From positions 12,135,241 through 12,199,240 of the forward strand of contig CM049318.1 of the NCBI GenBank assembly GCA_026874595.1: a DNA stretch of 64,000 bases, read 5' to 3'. Position 1 is the first letter of the stretch. Every line of letters begins with the position of its first letter. This stretch comes from Sipunculus nudus (Eukaryota; Annelida; Sipuncula; Golfingiida; Sipunculidae). Shown here in pieces: positions 11,859 to 23,252 of the stretch. The position numbers and the translations under genes were made by a program. A model generated the notes under the pieces. The model saw only the letters and a list, made by a program, of their open reading frames with translations. It did no database searches and was not told the DNA's origin.

Positions 11859-13690
11859 ACAAGGGACCCATAGGTAACGGCCCTTAGATGAATGTGACAG
11901 ATATAATTGTATCACCATTGTTGTATGTAGCTCTGTCAGATTTCATTTTGACAGATGTAATTTTTTGTATTAATTATGTAGTTGAGCAGAACAGTAATAT
12001 AGAAGTATCATTATTTCAAATATGTACAAGAATGTTTGTCTACAATATTACATTGGGAATGACCAGATGTTGTAAATTGCAAAGGAAGGAAGTGGAGATT
12101 TGCAAGTATAAAAATACATATCTAATAAATCCAAATAATTATGGAAAGTAGAAAACTGATATGTTTTGGGAAGCAGTTGTTGCTGAATGGGAGAGGAAAC
12201 AGAATGTCTCAAAAAGTATCTATAGAGAAGAAATGGTAGATAAGCTATGAGAAGTTGCCATGTTTGATCTGAATTGAAGAATATGGGATTGTTGCTAATA
12301 TCTTGTGTTCTGACCATGTGTTTTCTAATGTTTAAACTGAAGCATTTAATCAGTTAGTAAAGACAAGATCTATGGTATTTCCATGGTCATTGGTTGGTTC
12401 TCTGACTACTTGTTGATATTTAAAGTGTTGACAAAATTGTGTCAATTTGGTGTTATAAATTATATTAGAAATGTCAGTATTGAAATCGCCCATGATCACA
12501 TTAGGCATGTTGAGATCAACTTGAGAGACTAAAACTTGGAGTTCAGAGAAGAAGTTACTGATTGGACATACAGGTGAACTGTAGAGGAAAACAATCTGAA
12601 GTTACTGAATCTAAGTGTGAATATAGAGAAAGATGACTCAAAATCTGGTGTTGTGTGGTGGTGAAGGGTTACATGGGGACTCAGCTGTTCATGTATATAC
12701 AAACGGCTAAACCATGAGGTGGTCTTTTGTTTGTGTTCCTCTGACAGCTATTTGATCATTTCTGGTAAGTTTGTAATGAGGACAGAGAGATAGAAAAATA
12801 AAGCAAATCACTTAAATTCCAATTCTACTGAGGCAGAAAAATTCTGAACAAATGTTTGCATTAGATCCTCATGTTTTTAATACATGAATTTTTTATGTAT
12901 TTTTATATTTTTTGCCAAGTGATTCTAGATTTGTATCACAAATAAGTTTACCCAGGCAAGGCTGTAAGGACTAGACATGGCTTGTCTGGAGGTTCAAAAT
13001 TTAAATACATAAGAGCCTCAGAAAAACTTGAATAATTAGAATAATTTTTAAGCTTTTACTTTCAAATTACAGAATTTAACAGATTAAATTTATATATATC
13101 AACTGTGAAAAGTAAATCAAATGTTCTTACAAGAAAAAAAAAATGCCATGGTCAAACTTGGGCAAAATTTAAGGTACCAATTTTATATTTTTGCCAATAT
13201 TTAAAAACATTTAACAGATTTTGATGTAATTTTTAGTATACAATAAATTTTGATTAATTAAAGTTGTATTACTGAAAAAAGTCCCTAGCTTTAACACTTT
13301 TTCTCTTAAGTGACCAAATATCTTTCCTGATTTTTTACAAAGTCCATAATGTTTGGGCCCATAACTTTTTTAAATTATACAATACTGACTTAATTTCTGG
13401 CAAGTACATAGGAACTATACAGAGGAATATTTATGGTAAATATATGGATTTTTAATAAAAAATTGAGGTTTTTCCTTAATATCTTGAAGGAATGAAGTCC
13501 TAATGACCCAATTTTTGGCATGGTAGGAGATTTTGGGGACATTTAACTGTATGATGAATTTGAATTACAGATTCGTAGGTCCAGTGTCGAAAACGTGCCA
13601 GTCTTACAGAGAGACATCTGGACAGATGGACAAACGGACGATGGACAACAACTATAGCTCAGATATCTTATAGTCAGCTGAGCTAATTAT
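11859..13690 (+). mobile_element. P1-long element, copy A
   Basis: A degraded head (ACAAGGGACCCATAGGTAAC) at 11859 is followed by modules shared in order with the 29.4-31.3 kb copy: 'tctgaccatgtgttt' (about 12310), 'aatgaacaaatgtttg'-like (about 12845), 'gtgccatggtcaaacttggg' (about 13145), 'gggcccataactt' (about 13357), 'aaaacgtgcc' (about 13593), a GGAC-rich tract, and a terminal hairpin at 13655-13685. Length is close to the 1.9 kb of copy B. No protein is encoded. Confidence 0.5.
13655..13685 (+). repeat. P1 3'-terminal hairpin
   Basis: The P1 family ends in a long inverted repeat: arms TAGCTCAG.TGAC and GTCA.CTGAGCTA around TTATA. The inner arm is slightly decayed here. Further copies lie at 14454-14484, 26738-26768, 31315-31345, 37629-37659 and, decayed, 53894-53924. 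The outer arm contains the inverted copy of GCTCAGCTGA found in P1 heads. Confidence 0.75.
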
Positions 13691-14490
13691 AACATTCATC
13701 TAGTTTATGCTACCTAGGGGAAGCCTAGCTAAGCTGAGTCGAGGGATATGCCTGGAGTGAAGCAGTTACATAAAATAATTCAGAGCTGCATCTCTTACAG
13801 CAGACAACTGGGCTGAGTTGGCACGATGAAAATATGATGTGTGAAAACTTAATTTAAAGCTACAATTTAGCACAAATTACTTTCAAATTTCAGATTTTAT
13901 TAGGTTAAAGCCTTCTCTGTCCATTATTTGAAAATCAAATTGAATGTACCTACTGGAAAAAAATGTGCAATTGTCAAATTTGGGAAAAATTTAAGGTAAT
14001 GATTTTATAATTATACTAATAACTTACAAAATTTACAAAATTTTGATCTAATTTCTTGCATACAATAAAAACTAAGCTAAACAAATTATCATGTAAAGTG
14101 AGTAAATATATTTCCTGAGTTTTGACCAGGTGCATTCTGTTTGGGACCATTAGGCAATATTAACCTAATTTATGGCATGTACATAGGAAATCTATGCATG
14201 AATAGTTATATTAAATATGAATAGATTGACAACAGCAGTTTTCATAGTAGACAGTTTTGAAGTATAACAATAGTTTTTTTTTCTTAAAAACAGAGGTTTT
14301 TATTAATTCCTCAAAGAAATTAAGTCAAATTGGCCTAGTTTTTGGTATGGTAAGAAAACTTAGGGACATGTTGCATTTTGGATTTGTAGGTCCAACAGTT
14401 TCAAAACGTGCCCTGTTAACAAACCACATGGACAGAGGGAAGGACCATCACTATAGCTCAGATGATTTTTAGTCAGCTGAGCTAAAGAGA
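13691..14490 (+). mobile_element. P1 3' fragment, copy E
   Basis: It starts with 'aacattcatctagtttatgc', also present near 36780, and then repeats the P1 3' module: 'ttactttcaaatttcagatt', 'aaatttaaggta', 'ggtccaacagtttcaaaacg', a short GGAC tract and the terminal hairpin at 14454-14484. The 5' half and head are missing. It lies in tandem with copy A. Confidence 0.55.
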
Positions 14491-15596
14491 GGTATTAAAA
14501 TCTTTAAAAAAATTATGTGTGAACCTTGTAAATGACCTTTAAAGGGATAAAACATTAATACTGGCAAAGAGTAACATGGTTTCAGTAAAGAATTGATTCA
14601 TTTTGTCAACAATGAAAGCTTGGTAAAACATCAATCAACCATATGTACAGCACTATACTAATATATACTGACTGTGCCTATCTTTCAGTCTCTAAAAGTG
14701 TACCTTAAAGATGATTTTTTTATATAAAACAAGTATATATGTATCTACACCTGCAACAAGTATGAAATTGGATAAAAATTTTGTAAATTTTATTAGTTGT
14801 GAATTGTGACTAATTTTTCCACAATACTTTGAATTGATAGATCTAATGATTTTTGAGATAGCATGGGTTAACACACGGTGGATGCTGGACAGACAACGTT
14901 GTGCCATTGCATATGCTCACAGGTACGCTAAATATATCACATGATCAGCAAAAAAGCATGAAAATAACTGAATTGTTTTTGCTAAAAATGTAAAAGCACT
15001 ACATAAAAAGGAAATCATAGCAAATTTGTATAATCTTATCATCTTGAAAGATGAAAATCAAAATAAAAATTTTTGATATGGGGTGTTTAAATTGATGTGG
15101 GCGGTGCCTGAGAACCATACCTTTAATTTTTTTAGCCTTATACCTTTTATTCAGTAATATAGTCTGATCATTGGAAAAATACCACTGACATAATTGCTCT
15201 GAATGTGATGAGTTACATGCCATTAATCAGTTCCAAACAGTCTGATCTTAAGTAACTGTATGCAATGAGTATAAAATGGACCCAGGTTAAGTAAAATTTT
15301 AATGATTAATATTATCGTACTGAATATAAATATTTTGTATAATATCACTTGATATTGATTATTCATAGTATACTTATTAAATTATGTATTACACACTATA
15401 TTTCTTTAATATGGTACAATTGGTCTGAAATAACAGGTTAAAATCTGATACTGTCAGGTCAAATGATCGAGATATAGAGAGAACTTGATATGTACTAAAA
15501 GTTATATTGATTTATAATTACAAATTAATCAATTAATCAATAATAAAATAATGATTTATGACTGAGATTTAATATGCTGTCAAGATTTAACCATAT
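14490..15596. other. AT-rich DNA with one repeat-end fragment
   Basis: The segment near 14840-14935 carries the terminal module of the 3.3-5.1 kb repeat ('catatgctcacaggtacgct'). Otherwise I see no gene or structured repeat. Confidence 0.4.
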
Positions 15597-16260
15597 TTGT
15601 GTGTCGCAACACCAGAGGTAGTTGCTCAGTCAGCTTCTGTTGTAAAAATTGGCTATTTACATTATATACCTAACCTTCTAAATCAAAATAATATTGTACA
15701 TCCAAATGACAGACAAAACCAGAGCATACAGCCATCAGGTGATACTGGTGTTAACCAACTGGCATTAGGTGTTAAAGATCACAAGGGTGAGGGTTGAGGT
15801 GGGAGACGAGAAGAAGTGATCTGTTTGCGAACTCGAGGCTTTTGGGGGTAAATAATCCCATCAGGCTTGTGCGGAGGTTGACAAGCTCCCAGCAGAATTC
15901 CAAACAATTTGCATCATTTCATCGGCAATTCCTAGGGAAGTGCACGACGCAACACATTTAGTGAGGTTGGCTGATGTGTCCAGACTGTCAATCATAGTCG
16001 GTGACATGACTCATACATTTCTCGACTACAAATTAGATGCCATGTCCTTGCTTCACTTTCTTCATTATGCCCCGGCCGCTAAGCCAAGTCTGAAGGGAAT
16101 GGCACAAAGCTCCCTGACAAATATTAGGTTTTGGTCGGTGACAAAATGAAATCAGTTTGGACCTAACGGAATCAGGTGAGAGATGACTTGGTGAGGGGTG
16201 ACGGAATCCGATGATGAATAGAGCAAATTGCATCACCCTCATCGGCTAAATGGTTCAGCG
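15597..16260. promoter_or_regulatory. Candidate conserved regulatory island
   Basis: This stretch is GC-richer, non-repetitive and rich in intact factor-type motifs, unlike its flanks. CTGTCAATCA (15985-15994) is exactly the composite PBX-MEIS/PREP site read on the other strand. ATGACTCAT (16006-16014) is an exact AP-1/bZIP site. Two short plus-strand ORFs (66 and 69 codons) and one minus-strand ORF overlap it, but none resembles a known family and no splice structure is clear. A coding exon cannot be excluded. Confidence 0.3.
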
Positions 16261-16676
16261 ACCACAACATATTCCCCTATCAAATACAGCTTCCAGATTT
16301 GACAGCTTGGACAAAAAAGGCACCTTCAAAACCATAATGCCCTAAGAGCTTCCATCTCACTGATGACTGGAAGTCGCTGCACTTCTCAATGTCATCAGCC
16401 TCCGGAGTTACTTCCATCCAATTTCATGTCATTATATGACCTATTTTCACCATATGCAATTTCATTTCTCCCATATTTGGAACCTTCATCCTAGTGAATA
16501 AATAGTCCCCTACCATAATTCTGTGGATCTGAGATGAAACTAATGCTGTCATTATAACTGAATAATGACCAATAAAATAAAATTCTTTCAGTTAAATCAA
16601 CATACTGCCAGCGTAACAACATTACTTCTTACTGATTACCTGTGCACTGTTCACTGAATTCCAAACAGATGATATA

Positions 16677-16835
16677 CAGTGCAACCTGTTTTAAAAGACC
16701 ACCTGTGGGATTGGCAAAAAGTTGTCTTAATACATGTTATATTAGACAGGTCAGTTATAAAATCTGAATGCTTTCAGTAACTGTAACTCAAGGGTGTTCT
16801 TTAAAGATAGGTTGTGTTTCAGACAGGTTCCACTG
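16677..16835. mobile_element. Short mariner-type MITE
   Basis: The ends are CAGTGCAACCTG and CAGGTTCCACTG, an 11-of-12 terminal inverted repeat, and each end is flanked by TA. CAGT ends with TA duplication are the signature of Tc1/mariner elements. At 159 bp it can only be a non-autonomous copy. A fragment with the same right end (GGTTCCACTGTA) lies at about 55786-55801. Confidence 0.65.
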
Positions 16836-16837
16836 TA

Positions 16838-18231
16838 TCGAGGCATGTCTGGGCTTCCAAATTTATTCAGATTTATTCAAATTTATTCATTACCTCTGAC
16901 CCTTGATCTACCTGCAGGAGGAAATACACACAGTGGTTAAGGATTTTTTTCCCTTGATTATCAAAACCTAATGTCCAAAAAATTGAAAAAAAAACAAAAC
17001 AATTATACTGCCTGTATAGGCATATTTGACGGGCTTACCTTTTTGAAAGCAGCATGTTTTGCTAAAGTAAGACTAATTTGCACGAAGTTGGGTCCCTTTA
17101 GCTAAATGAAATTCAGGCAAAGTGTACAGATTAACTCTGCTTGACTTTAACCTATCTCAGCCGCCAGCCACAGGAAATGGTGGTGCAGGTCACTGCAAAT
17201 GGTAAGAATCATCATCACACAAAATAGGTTACCGAGGTTTACCGGGGGACACTGTGATGGACTTCAGAGCATGAAACTCAAGTCAAGCCTCAGGGTGCCC
17301 ATCAATTTCTTCGTATGAAGCAGTAACACCAGTAACGCATAAACACCTGTGTATGTCAGACCATGCTACAATGGTAATACCACCAGAGTAGCCCCTGTGC
17401 TCTCATCACAAGATCTGACCAGACCGATTTCCTGAACAAACGAGCGTAAGGTCTAAACTCAACCATTACACTGGCAATCACTGGCAGACCATACGAGCCC
17501 CTCGTTACATCTACAGTGGCTTCTGCAACCTGGTCCAACTGCAAAAAGACTGATTTACAGATTTGCTCCCCTCCCCTTAAAAACAGACACTGCATCAGTA
17601 AAGAACAATGGCTGTGGTTGTTAACACATGGGATGTCTCCTGACACTTCATGCTGCTTTTTGTAATTCTAGGCAACAAAACACAATCAAAAATCATGTAA
17701 TCTTTTCTGTTATTCTCTTGGTTCACACTTCACAGAATGCTTAACAATACTTTACTCTCCTAGAGTACCATGTTTCTAAAATGAGGAGCAATATGGACTG
17801 CAGAGGAAATATTTTATGGATGGAAGGTGTGAGCTCTATGTATTACTAATCAAGGTATTATGCATCTGTGTGTAGTTTAAAGATAACGTTAACAGTATAG
17901 ACCCTAGTGTTTTGACCCTAGCCCTAGAAGAGGATTGTGAATATACTGTTGTCAGGTTTGTCTGTTTGTTTTGATCTTAACTTAAAAAGGGACCCATTTG
18001 TCACAGTGCTCAGCTAAAAATGAGCTAAAAACAACAGTACATTTCAACTTGAACCTTTTACAAAAGGTAGGTCTTCATAGTATCCTTAGTCATGCTTGAA
18101 GGTACTCAGGATCCATGATTATATATAGAGAGCAAAATAGAATCAGGATCATGGACATACGGTTGTTATTTTGAGGAGGTCGCTAAACTCAGGTGGTCAT
18201 TAGGAATTACTGTCTCTACATCGCTCCCAAA
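16838..18231. other. Mostly unannotated; possible conserved patch at 17.1-17.65 kb
   Basis: The part from about 17140 to 17660 is GC-richer and non-repetitive, with a 96-aa minus-strand ORF that I do not recognise. A degraded P1 head ('aaagggacccatttgtcac') lies near 17988. I find no supported exon. Confidence 0.35.
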
Positions 18232-18235
18232 TAAT

Positions 18236-18265
18236 TGTATCCGCCAAAACAGAGTTTTGCGGATA
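18236..18265. repeat. P4 terminal hairpin (GTATCCGCC end)
   Basis: GTATCCGCCAAAAC and GTTTTGCGGATA face each other across 'agag' or similar, giving an 8-bp GC-containing stem extended by an A/T stretch with one bulge. The same structure ends copies b (about 36518-36547) and c (about 49210-49240). Confidence 0.7.
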
Positions 18266-19642
18266 TTATGTTTTCAGCTGGCCGCGGCGGCGGCGGCGTA
18301 GGTGTCCGGAGAACTCCTCTGTAACAGCTGGGCGGAATTTTACGAAACCCGGGATTATGTTCGGGTCACATGTGAACTGCTGCGCCCCGATTTTGTTTTG
18401 ACCTCTGACCTTTCCTCTGCGCTCTGCATCCGTTTGTGCGTCTGTTTCCACACATAAACCCACATATCTCGGGAACCGTTTGACCGATCAGGAAAATTTT
18501 TTTCCACAAATGTAGCCCTTGGAGAGCTTTATAACATGCATAAAAAATGGTGGCACCACCTGCAACCATGTTTGCACAGTGTCCATCTGTTCGTCTGCCT
18601 TGGGTTAAAATCACTCATATCTCTGCAGTGACTTGACTAATTCACCTGAAATTTGGCATGCGTATACATCCTGGATAGCTTTTCTGATTTTATGACAGGT
18701 GGCGCCACCTACATTCACGTTTATGCTGCAGACATCCAAGCTCATATCTCGAGAACCGTTTGACCGATCAGGAAAATTTTTTTGCACAAATGTAGCCCTT
18801 GGAGAGCTTTATAACATACACAAAAAATGGTGGCGCCACCTGCAACCATGTTTGCACAGTGTCCATCTGTTTGTCTGCCTTGGGTTAAAATCACTCATAT
18901 CTCTGCAGTGACTTGACTAATTCACCTGAAATTCGGCATGCGTATACATTCTGGATAGCTTTTCTGATTTTATGACAGGTGGCGCCACCTACATTCACGT
19001 TTACGCTGCAGACATCCAAGCTCATATCTCGGGAAACGTTTGATCGATCAGGAAAATTTTTTTGCACAAATGTAGCCCTTGGAGAGCTTTATAACATACA
19101 CAAAAACTGGTGGCGCCACCTGCAGCCATTTTTGCACAGCATCTGTCTGTCTGCCATGGGATAAAATCACTCATATCTCGGCAGTGGTTTGACATATCTG
19201 GCTAAAATTTTGCAGGTTTATACATCCCCGACCGCGTTCATGATTTTATGACAGGTGGCGCCATCTGCATTCTAGTTTATGCAGCAGATATCCAAGCTCA
19301 TATCTTGGGAACCGTTTGACTGATTGGGCCAAAGTTTTGCATGTGTATAGTTCTGATATAGCTCTTTATCATACGCAAAACTGGTGGCGTCACCTGCAAC
19401 CATTTTTGCTCAGCGTCCATCTGTTTGTCTGCCACGGGCTAAAATCACTCATATACATGCAGTGGTTTGACTTATCTGCCTTAAATTTTGCATATGTATA
19501 CAACTCGGACGGCTTTCTGGATTTTGTGGTAGGGGGGGCAACCTACATACACAATTTGGCTGCAGACATCTTTGCTAATATGCAACACTTCACTCTATTT
19601 CCCCTTGCCACTCAATCCATGCCTCACTTCACCCGTTCCACT

Positions 19643-19690
19643 CTGATTTAGGCGGATACACGTAGTCGCTTGTCGACTACCCGTATTCTA
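19643..19690. repeat. P4 opposite terminal hairpin
   Basis: Arms GTAGTCG and CGACTAC enclose a 5-nt loop. With two G-T wobbles and outer ATAC/GTAT pairs the stem reaches 13 bp. Equivalent structures are at about 35121-35151, 47515-47543 (one arm mutated) and 63123-63151. Confidence 0.65.
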
Positions 19691-19693
19691 GTT

Positions 19694-19919
19694 AACACTG
19701 ATTTTAAACTGTTTTGTGTCAAAAATATTGATATTTTATAACAAATCAAATCACCAACCTGGTCTTATACATAGTATAACCAATTCTCCTAAAAGCAAAC
19801 CATAACTTGATAAGTAGAGTGGACTTTTAATAATTATTTTTACTTTGGTAGTGAAGGTGACTGCCTCCATTTGGTTAATGCTCACTAAATTGACTGAACA
19901 TGTGTATATGCAGAATTCA
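19694..19919. other. No recognisable feature
   Basis: Short AT-rich gap between P4 copy a and a SINE-like fragment. Confidence 0.4.
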
Positions 19920-20170
19920 ATTCTAGTGTATAACTGCGTGACAGGGCAGTTGCACACAAATCTTTCTGCATACATTTCATATCCTAGTGACTACTGCACC
20001 AGTGGTTCCTCAGTGTGTATTATCAGCCCCCCTTACTGAATCATGACACTTGGGAACCCCTAAATGTGAACTTGTATGTGAGAGTAACATCACGGTGGGG
20101 CATTTCCTTCCTATTATGCCTGCAGAGCATGCACTCTTGGTACGGGCCAACCATTAAAACTAGCTCCTGC
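19920..20170 (-). repeat. SINE-like repeat fragment
   Basis: It shares ordered phrases with 43300-43620: 'gacagggcagt', 'atatcctagtg', 'cctgcagagca' and 'gggccaaccat..aaa'. The 43.5-kb copy has tRNA-like promoter boxes on the minus strand, so this fragment is placed in the same family, with its tRNA-like part lost or decayed. Confidence 0.4.
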
Positions 20171-20237
20171 CACTTTTGAGACAAAATATTGGGTGGTAAT
20201 GTGACAAAACAGAAAACGAATAAACTGCATGGACAAG

Positions 20238-20621
20238 GTAAACAAGTGACCCATGGGTCATGAGGCTCAGCTGACTGACATGTTGATAATATGTCCTCGC
20301 ACAGACAAATTATTAAGATAGGTGGCATCATTGTTCATGCATATTAGCTTAAGTTCATCAAGACCCATAAGCATAACAAATTTGATGACAATCCAACCAG
20401 CCTTCTGGCAATTTGTGTGTATTTTGCATTATTTTTGAGGTGCTCTAACATACCCAAAAACTGTGACCCAATTCTAGGTCTCTGGGGAGAAATTTTAAGG
20501 AACTCTCAGGATGTCAAGTTAGAAGATTCTAGGCCCCATGGTTATGATTTGTGCCCTACTTTGGTATCAAACTTTCAATTATTCTGAGGGGTGCTTCTAA
20601 GCCTCATAGCTCAGAAAATAT
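20238..20621 (+). mobile_element. P1-short element, left part
   Basis: The head AACAAGTGACCCATGGGTCA followed by GGCTCAGCTGAC matches P1. The body carries 'tattctgaggggtgcttcta' and 'catagctcagaaaat', as in the complete copy at 53.1-53.9 kb. It stops abruptly at about 20621, where L1-like sequence begins. Confidence 0.55.
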
Positions 20622-22226
20622 CATGATTTGATATACTTTAAATCTTTTTCAGGCTTTGGTATTAACTTTATAAGTGCTTGTTTTTGTGTTGTTGTGAGAG
20701 AACCACAAGTATAATTTTCATTCAAACAGTCCATGAGGCACTCTCCAAGATCACTAAACAATGCTAAGTAAAATTCTTTAGTAAGTCCATCATTTCCAGG
20801 TGTTTTATTATTTTTCATTGATTTCAAACATGCATGAACCTCATTCAATGTTATATGTTTTCCACACAATTCTGCTTCTGACTCATCTAACTTACTATCA
20901 CATAATGGTAAACTCTCAAAATAACTCTTCAGTTCATATTCATGATGGCTACTTTTCTTTTGATATTTTGAAATGAAAAAGGCATTCCATAATATCAGTC
21001 TGATTAGTAACATCCTGTCCATCATGACACAGTACATGTATAACAGACCTCTTTCCATTTTGTTTTTCAAGATTCAAGAAGTATTTTGTTCCTCTTTCAC
21101 CATGTTCCAGCCACTGGGCTCTAGATCTAACAATCACACCTTTAGAAATATTATCATAATAGTTCTGCAATTTTTGTTTCAGATTGCAGTACATTTCCTG
21201 AGTTTCAGTGTCACTTTTAGAATTATTTATTTTTTCAAACTGAGCCACTCTCTTTTCAAGATTTTCACCATATTCTCTGTTTTTCTTCGCTTTATTTTTA
21301 CTGTATGTAATAGTATACTCTCTGATTTTAAATTTTATGTATTCCCATTTACATTGAGCAGTTTCATTATTCATCATCTGCTTCCATTCAGCAATTTTAT
21401 CTTTTATGTTATTTATATAGGTATGATCATTAAGCAGATCATTGTTCATACACCAATGGGAAGGTCCTCTCCTTCCATCCTTAATTGTATTTATTTTTAA
21501 TAACACAGCTGAGTGGTCAGTATTCACAGCAGGTATAATTTCACAACTTGTAACATATGACTGTATTTCATTCGATATAAAAAAATAATCTAGTCGTCTC
21601 TGAATAAGAGGTGTTACTGAACGCCAAGTATATTCCTTAGAGTCATCATGCTTAATACGCCATATATCACACAAATTTAAAACAACTGTTATACTTAATA
21701 TTTTCTTAACAGAATTATGCTTAATAACCAATCTTCCACCATCAGCATCCTGTTCAGTTAAATGTACATTGAAATCTCCACCCCATATAACTTAGACATC
21801 AGAATCATTTTTCAATTTTAAAATGTTTTCAAAAATAATATCATAAAATTTGACCTGTTGGCTTTCGGTATTTGGTGCATAAATGTTTACAAGAATACAC
21901 TGTAAACCCTCGATTTCACATTTAATAATTTTGTATCTACCCTCAGTGTCTATCAACTTATCATATTCTTTAAAATCAATATTTTTCCCAACAAGTATAC
22001 ATACACCACGTGAATTGTTAGTCCCGTGGGACAAATACATTGAACCTCGCCATTGCTTAGACCAGGATATTTCATCATGTTGTTTACTATGACATTCTTG
22101 TAGAAAACAAATTCCATTATATGAATTATGTTTTACCATCCAATTAAACACCTGTCTTCTTTTCATATAATTCCTTATTCCTCTTACATTTAAAGAGAGG
22201 ATTTGAAACTTAGTATCACTCAACAC
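20622..22226 (-). pseudogene. L1-like ORF2 remnant: endonuclease plus N-terminal reverse transcriptase
   Basis: ORF2 nicks target DNA and reverse-transcribes the element's RNA. The APE-type endonuclease is clear: SLNVRGI near the start, FLQECH, VNIYAPN, GGDFN, RRLDYFFIS and TDHSAV in the expected order. The linker and RT entry follow (LEHGERGTKYFLNLEK, NNKTPGNDGLTKEFY, ALIKLIPKPEKD). It is dead in at least three ways: an in-frame TAA at 21792-21794 just before the VIWGGDFN segment, a frameshift near 20965-20980, and loss of everything after the IPKP region, including the FADD-type catalytic box. No ATG opens the frame; the first usable codon in the stop-free stretch near 22226 is GTG. Clade (L1/Tx1 type) is inferred from motif style. 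Confidence 0.85.
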
Positions 22227-22422
22227 TGTTTTAATATATTTTTCAATTCTTTATGTAACGTATAATTAAAATAATCCTTCTCTTGCTCAGTGAATATATG
22301 TGTATTTGGTGGGAGCAAAAATGTAATAAACACAAAAACATAAAACAGTACAAATAACATGAACATGATAAATGGTTTCAGGTCATTTTTTAGGCCTGGC
22401 AGTATCTGTCTGATAACATCAT

Positions 22423-23252
22423 TCAAGGTAAAACTGGTAAATGTTCTAGAGATTCCCCATACCTCACAGTGCGCACATCTCCATTCAAGTCTTTGATAAA
22501 GACTTTCCCATCCCACGTCCAAGCTTCTTGAACCCTTGGATTGTTTTTACTCTGTTATATAATTCATATATTTCCTTGCACAGATCATCAACCAGAACAA
22601 TCCCAGTTCCTTTTAACTTCCTTCTCTCTCTCATTACATCCATTTTTACATCTTTTCTTACAAATTTGACAAGAATAGCTCTGGTATTGTTTCTTTGTGA
22701 ATTGTTGACATGTTTACCCACCCTATGTACAACATCAATATCTATATCATTTTCTACTCCCAACTTCTCTTTACATATTTGTTGGACAATCTGTTTACAA
22801 TTTTCATCTCTCCTTGCACCTTGAGTTTCCTGAATACCATACACTCTGATACTGGATTTTCTGGAGTATTGCTCCAATTCAACAGCTTTTCTCTTTACTT
22901 CAGCTGCTACTATTTCTGACTGAATACATTTTTCTTGAATTGCTTGAAGTTTGGCAGAGAGACTTACAATTTCTACTTTCATTTCTGTGTTCTCTTTTTC
23001 AAGATTCATTACCTTGGATTCTAGTACCTGAACTGTTCTTTCATACCTTTCTGTTATTTTTTCAACTATTTTTGTTTCTAACTCATTCAACATGGCTTTC
23101 ATTGTTTGTTCAGAGATACCTGCCATTGTTTTAGGTTTTATTTTATCAATAGATTGTTCTGAGATGAATTTTTTGGTTTTCTGCGGACTACCTGGAGAAG
23201 TTGAGGATGAGCTGGATAATTCAGATCTTGACCGTTTGGATTTGCTATTCAT
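22423..23252 (-). pseudogene. L1-like ORF1 (coiled coil, RRM, C-terminal domain), frameshifted
   Basis: ORF1 proteins are trimeric RNA-binding chaperones that package L1 RNA. From the ATG at 23252, 255 codons are open to 22485. A Ser/Lys-rich N-terminus (about residues 1-45) is followed by a heptad-patterned coiled coil (about 50-128), an RRM-like domain opening with QYSRKSSIRVYGI (about 128-205, including VVHRVGK), and the start of the C-terminal domain (RERRKLKGTGIVLVDD). The expected C-terminal signature continues in another frame: AWTWDGKVFIKDLNGDV is encoded at about 22470-22523, and that frame ends at 22423. A single-base frameshift therefore lies at about 22530-22553. Confidence 0.85.

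Larger units (their letters stand above)
18232..19693 (-). mobile_element. P4 family element, copy a
   Basis: It is complete, reversed relative to copies b, c and d. The terminal module (18232-18475) starts with TAATTGTATCCGCC and a hairpin, then a (GGC)n patch and an exact DR1 at 18399-18411. The core is alternating half-units headed by GGTGGCGCCACC palindromes at about 18548, 18698, 18829, 18978, 19109, 19254 and 19384 (alternating about 150 and 130 bp). The other end (19645-19693) carries GTATCCGCC's partner and a second hairpin, closing with CCGTATTCTAGTT. No transposition protein is encoded; the overlapping ORFs (for instance 70 aa starting MAPPTFTF) are core-repeat artefacts. Confidence 0.7.

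Noticed and set aside
17020-17080. Micro-exon ending at AAAAAG|GTAAGCC on the minus strand
   Set aside because: Only 23 nt with ambiguous acceptors; GTAAG-type sites are expected many times by chance in 64 kb.
18699-19651. ORFs starting MAPPTFTFTLQTSKL, also on the minus strand at 35.6 and 48 kb
   Set aside because: They are P4 core translations. Open frames repeat with the core period, in several frames, with stops between units; there is no coding signature.
20973-21500. 175-aa plus-strand ORF
   Set aside because: It is antisense to the L1-like ORF2, which has clear endonuclease motifs; the plus-strand product is hydrophobic noise from an A-rich sense strand.
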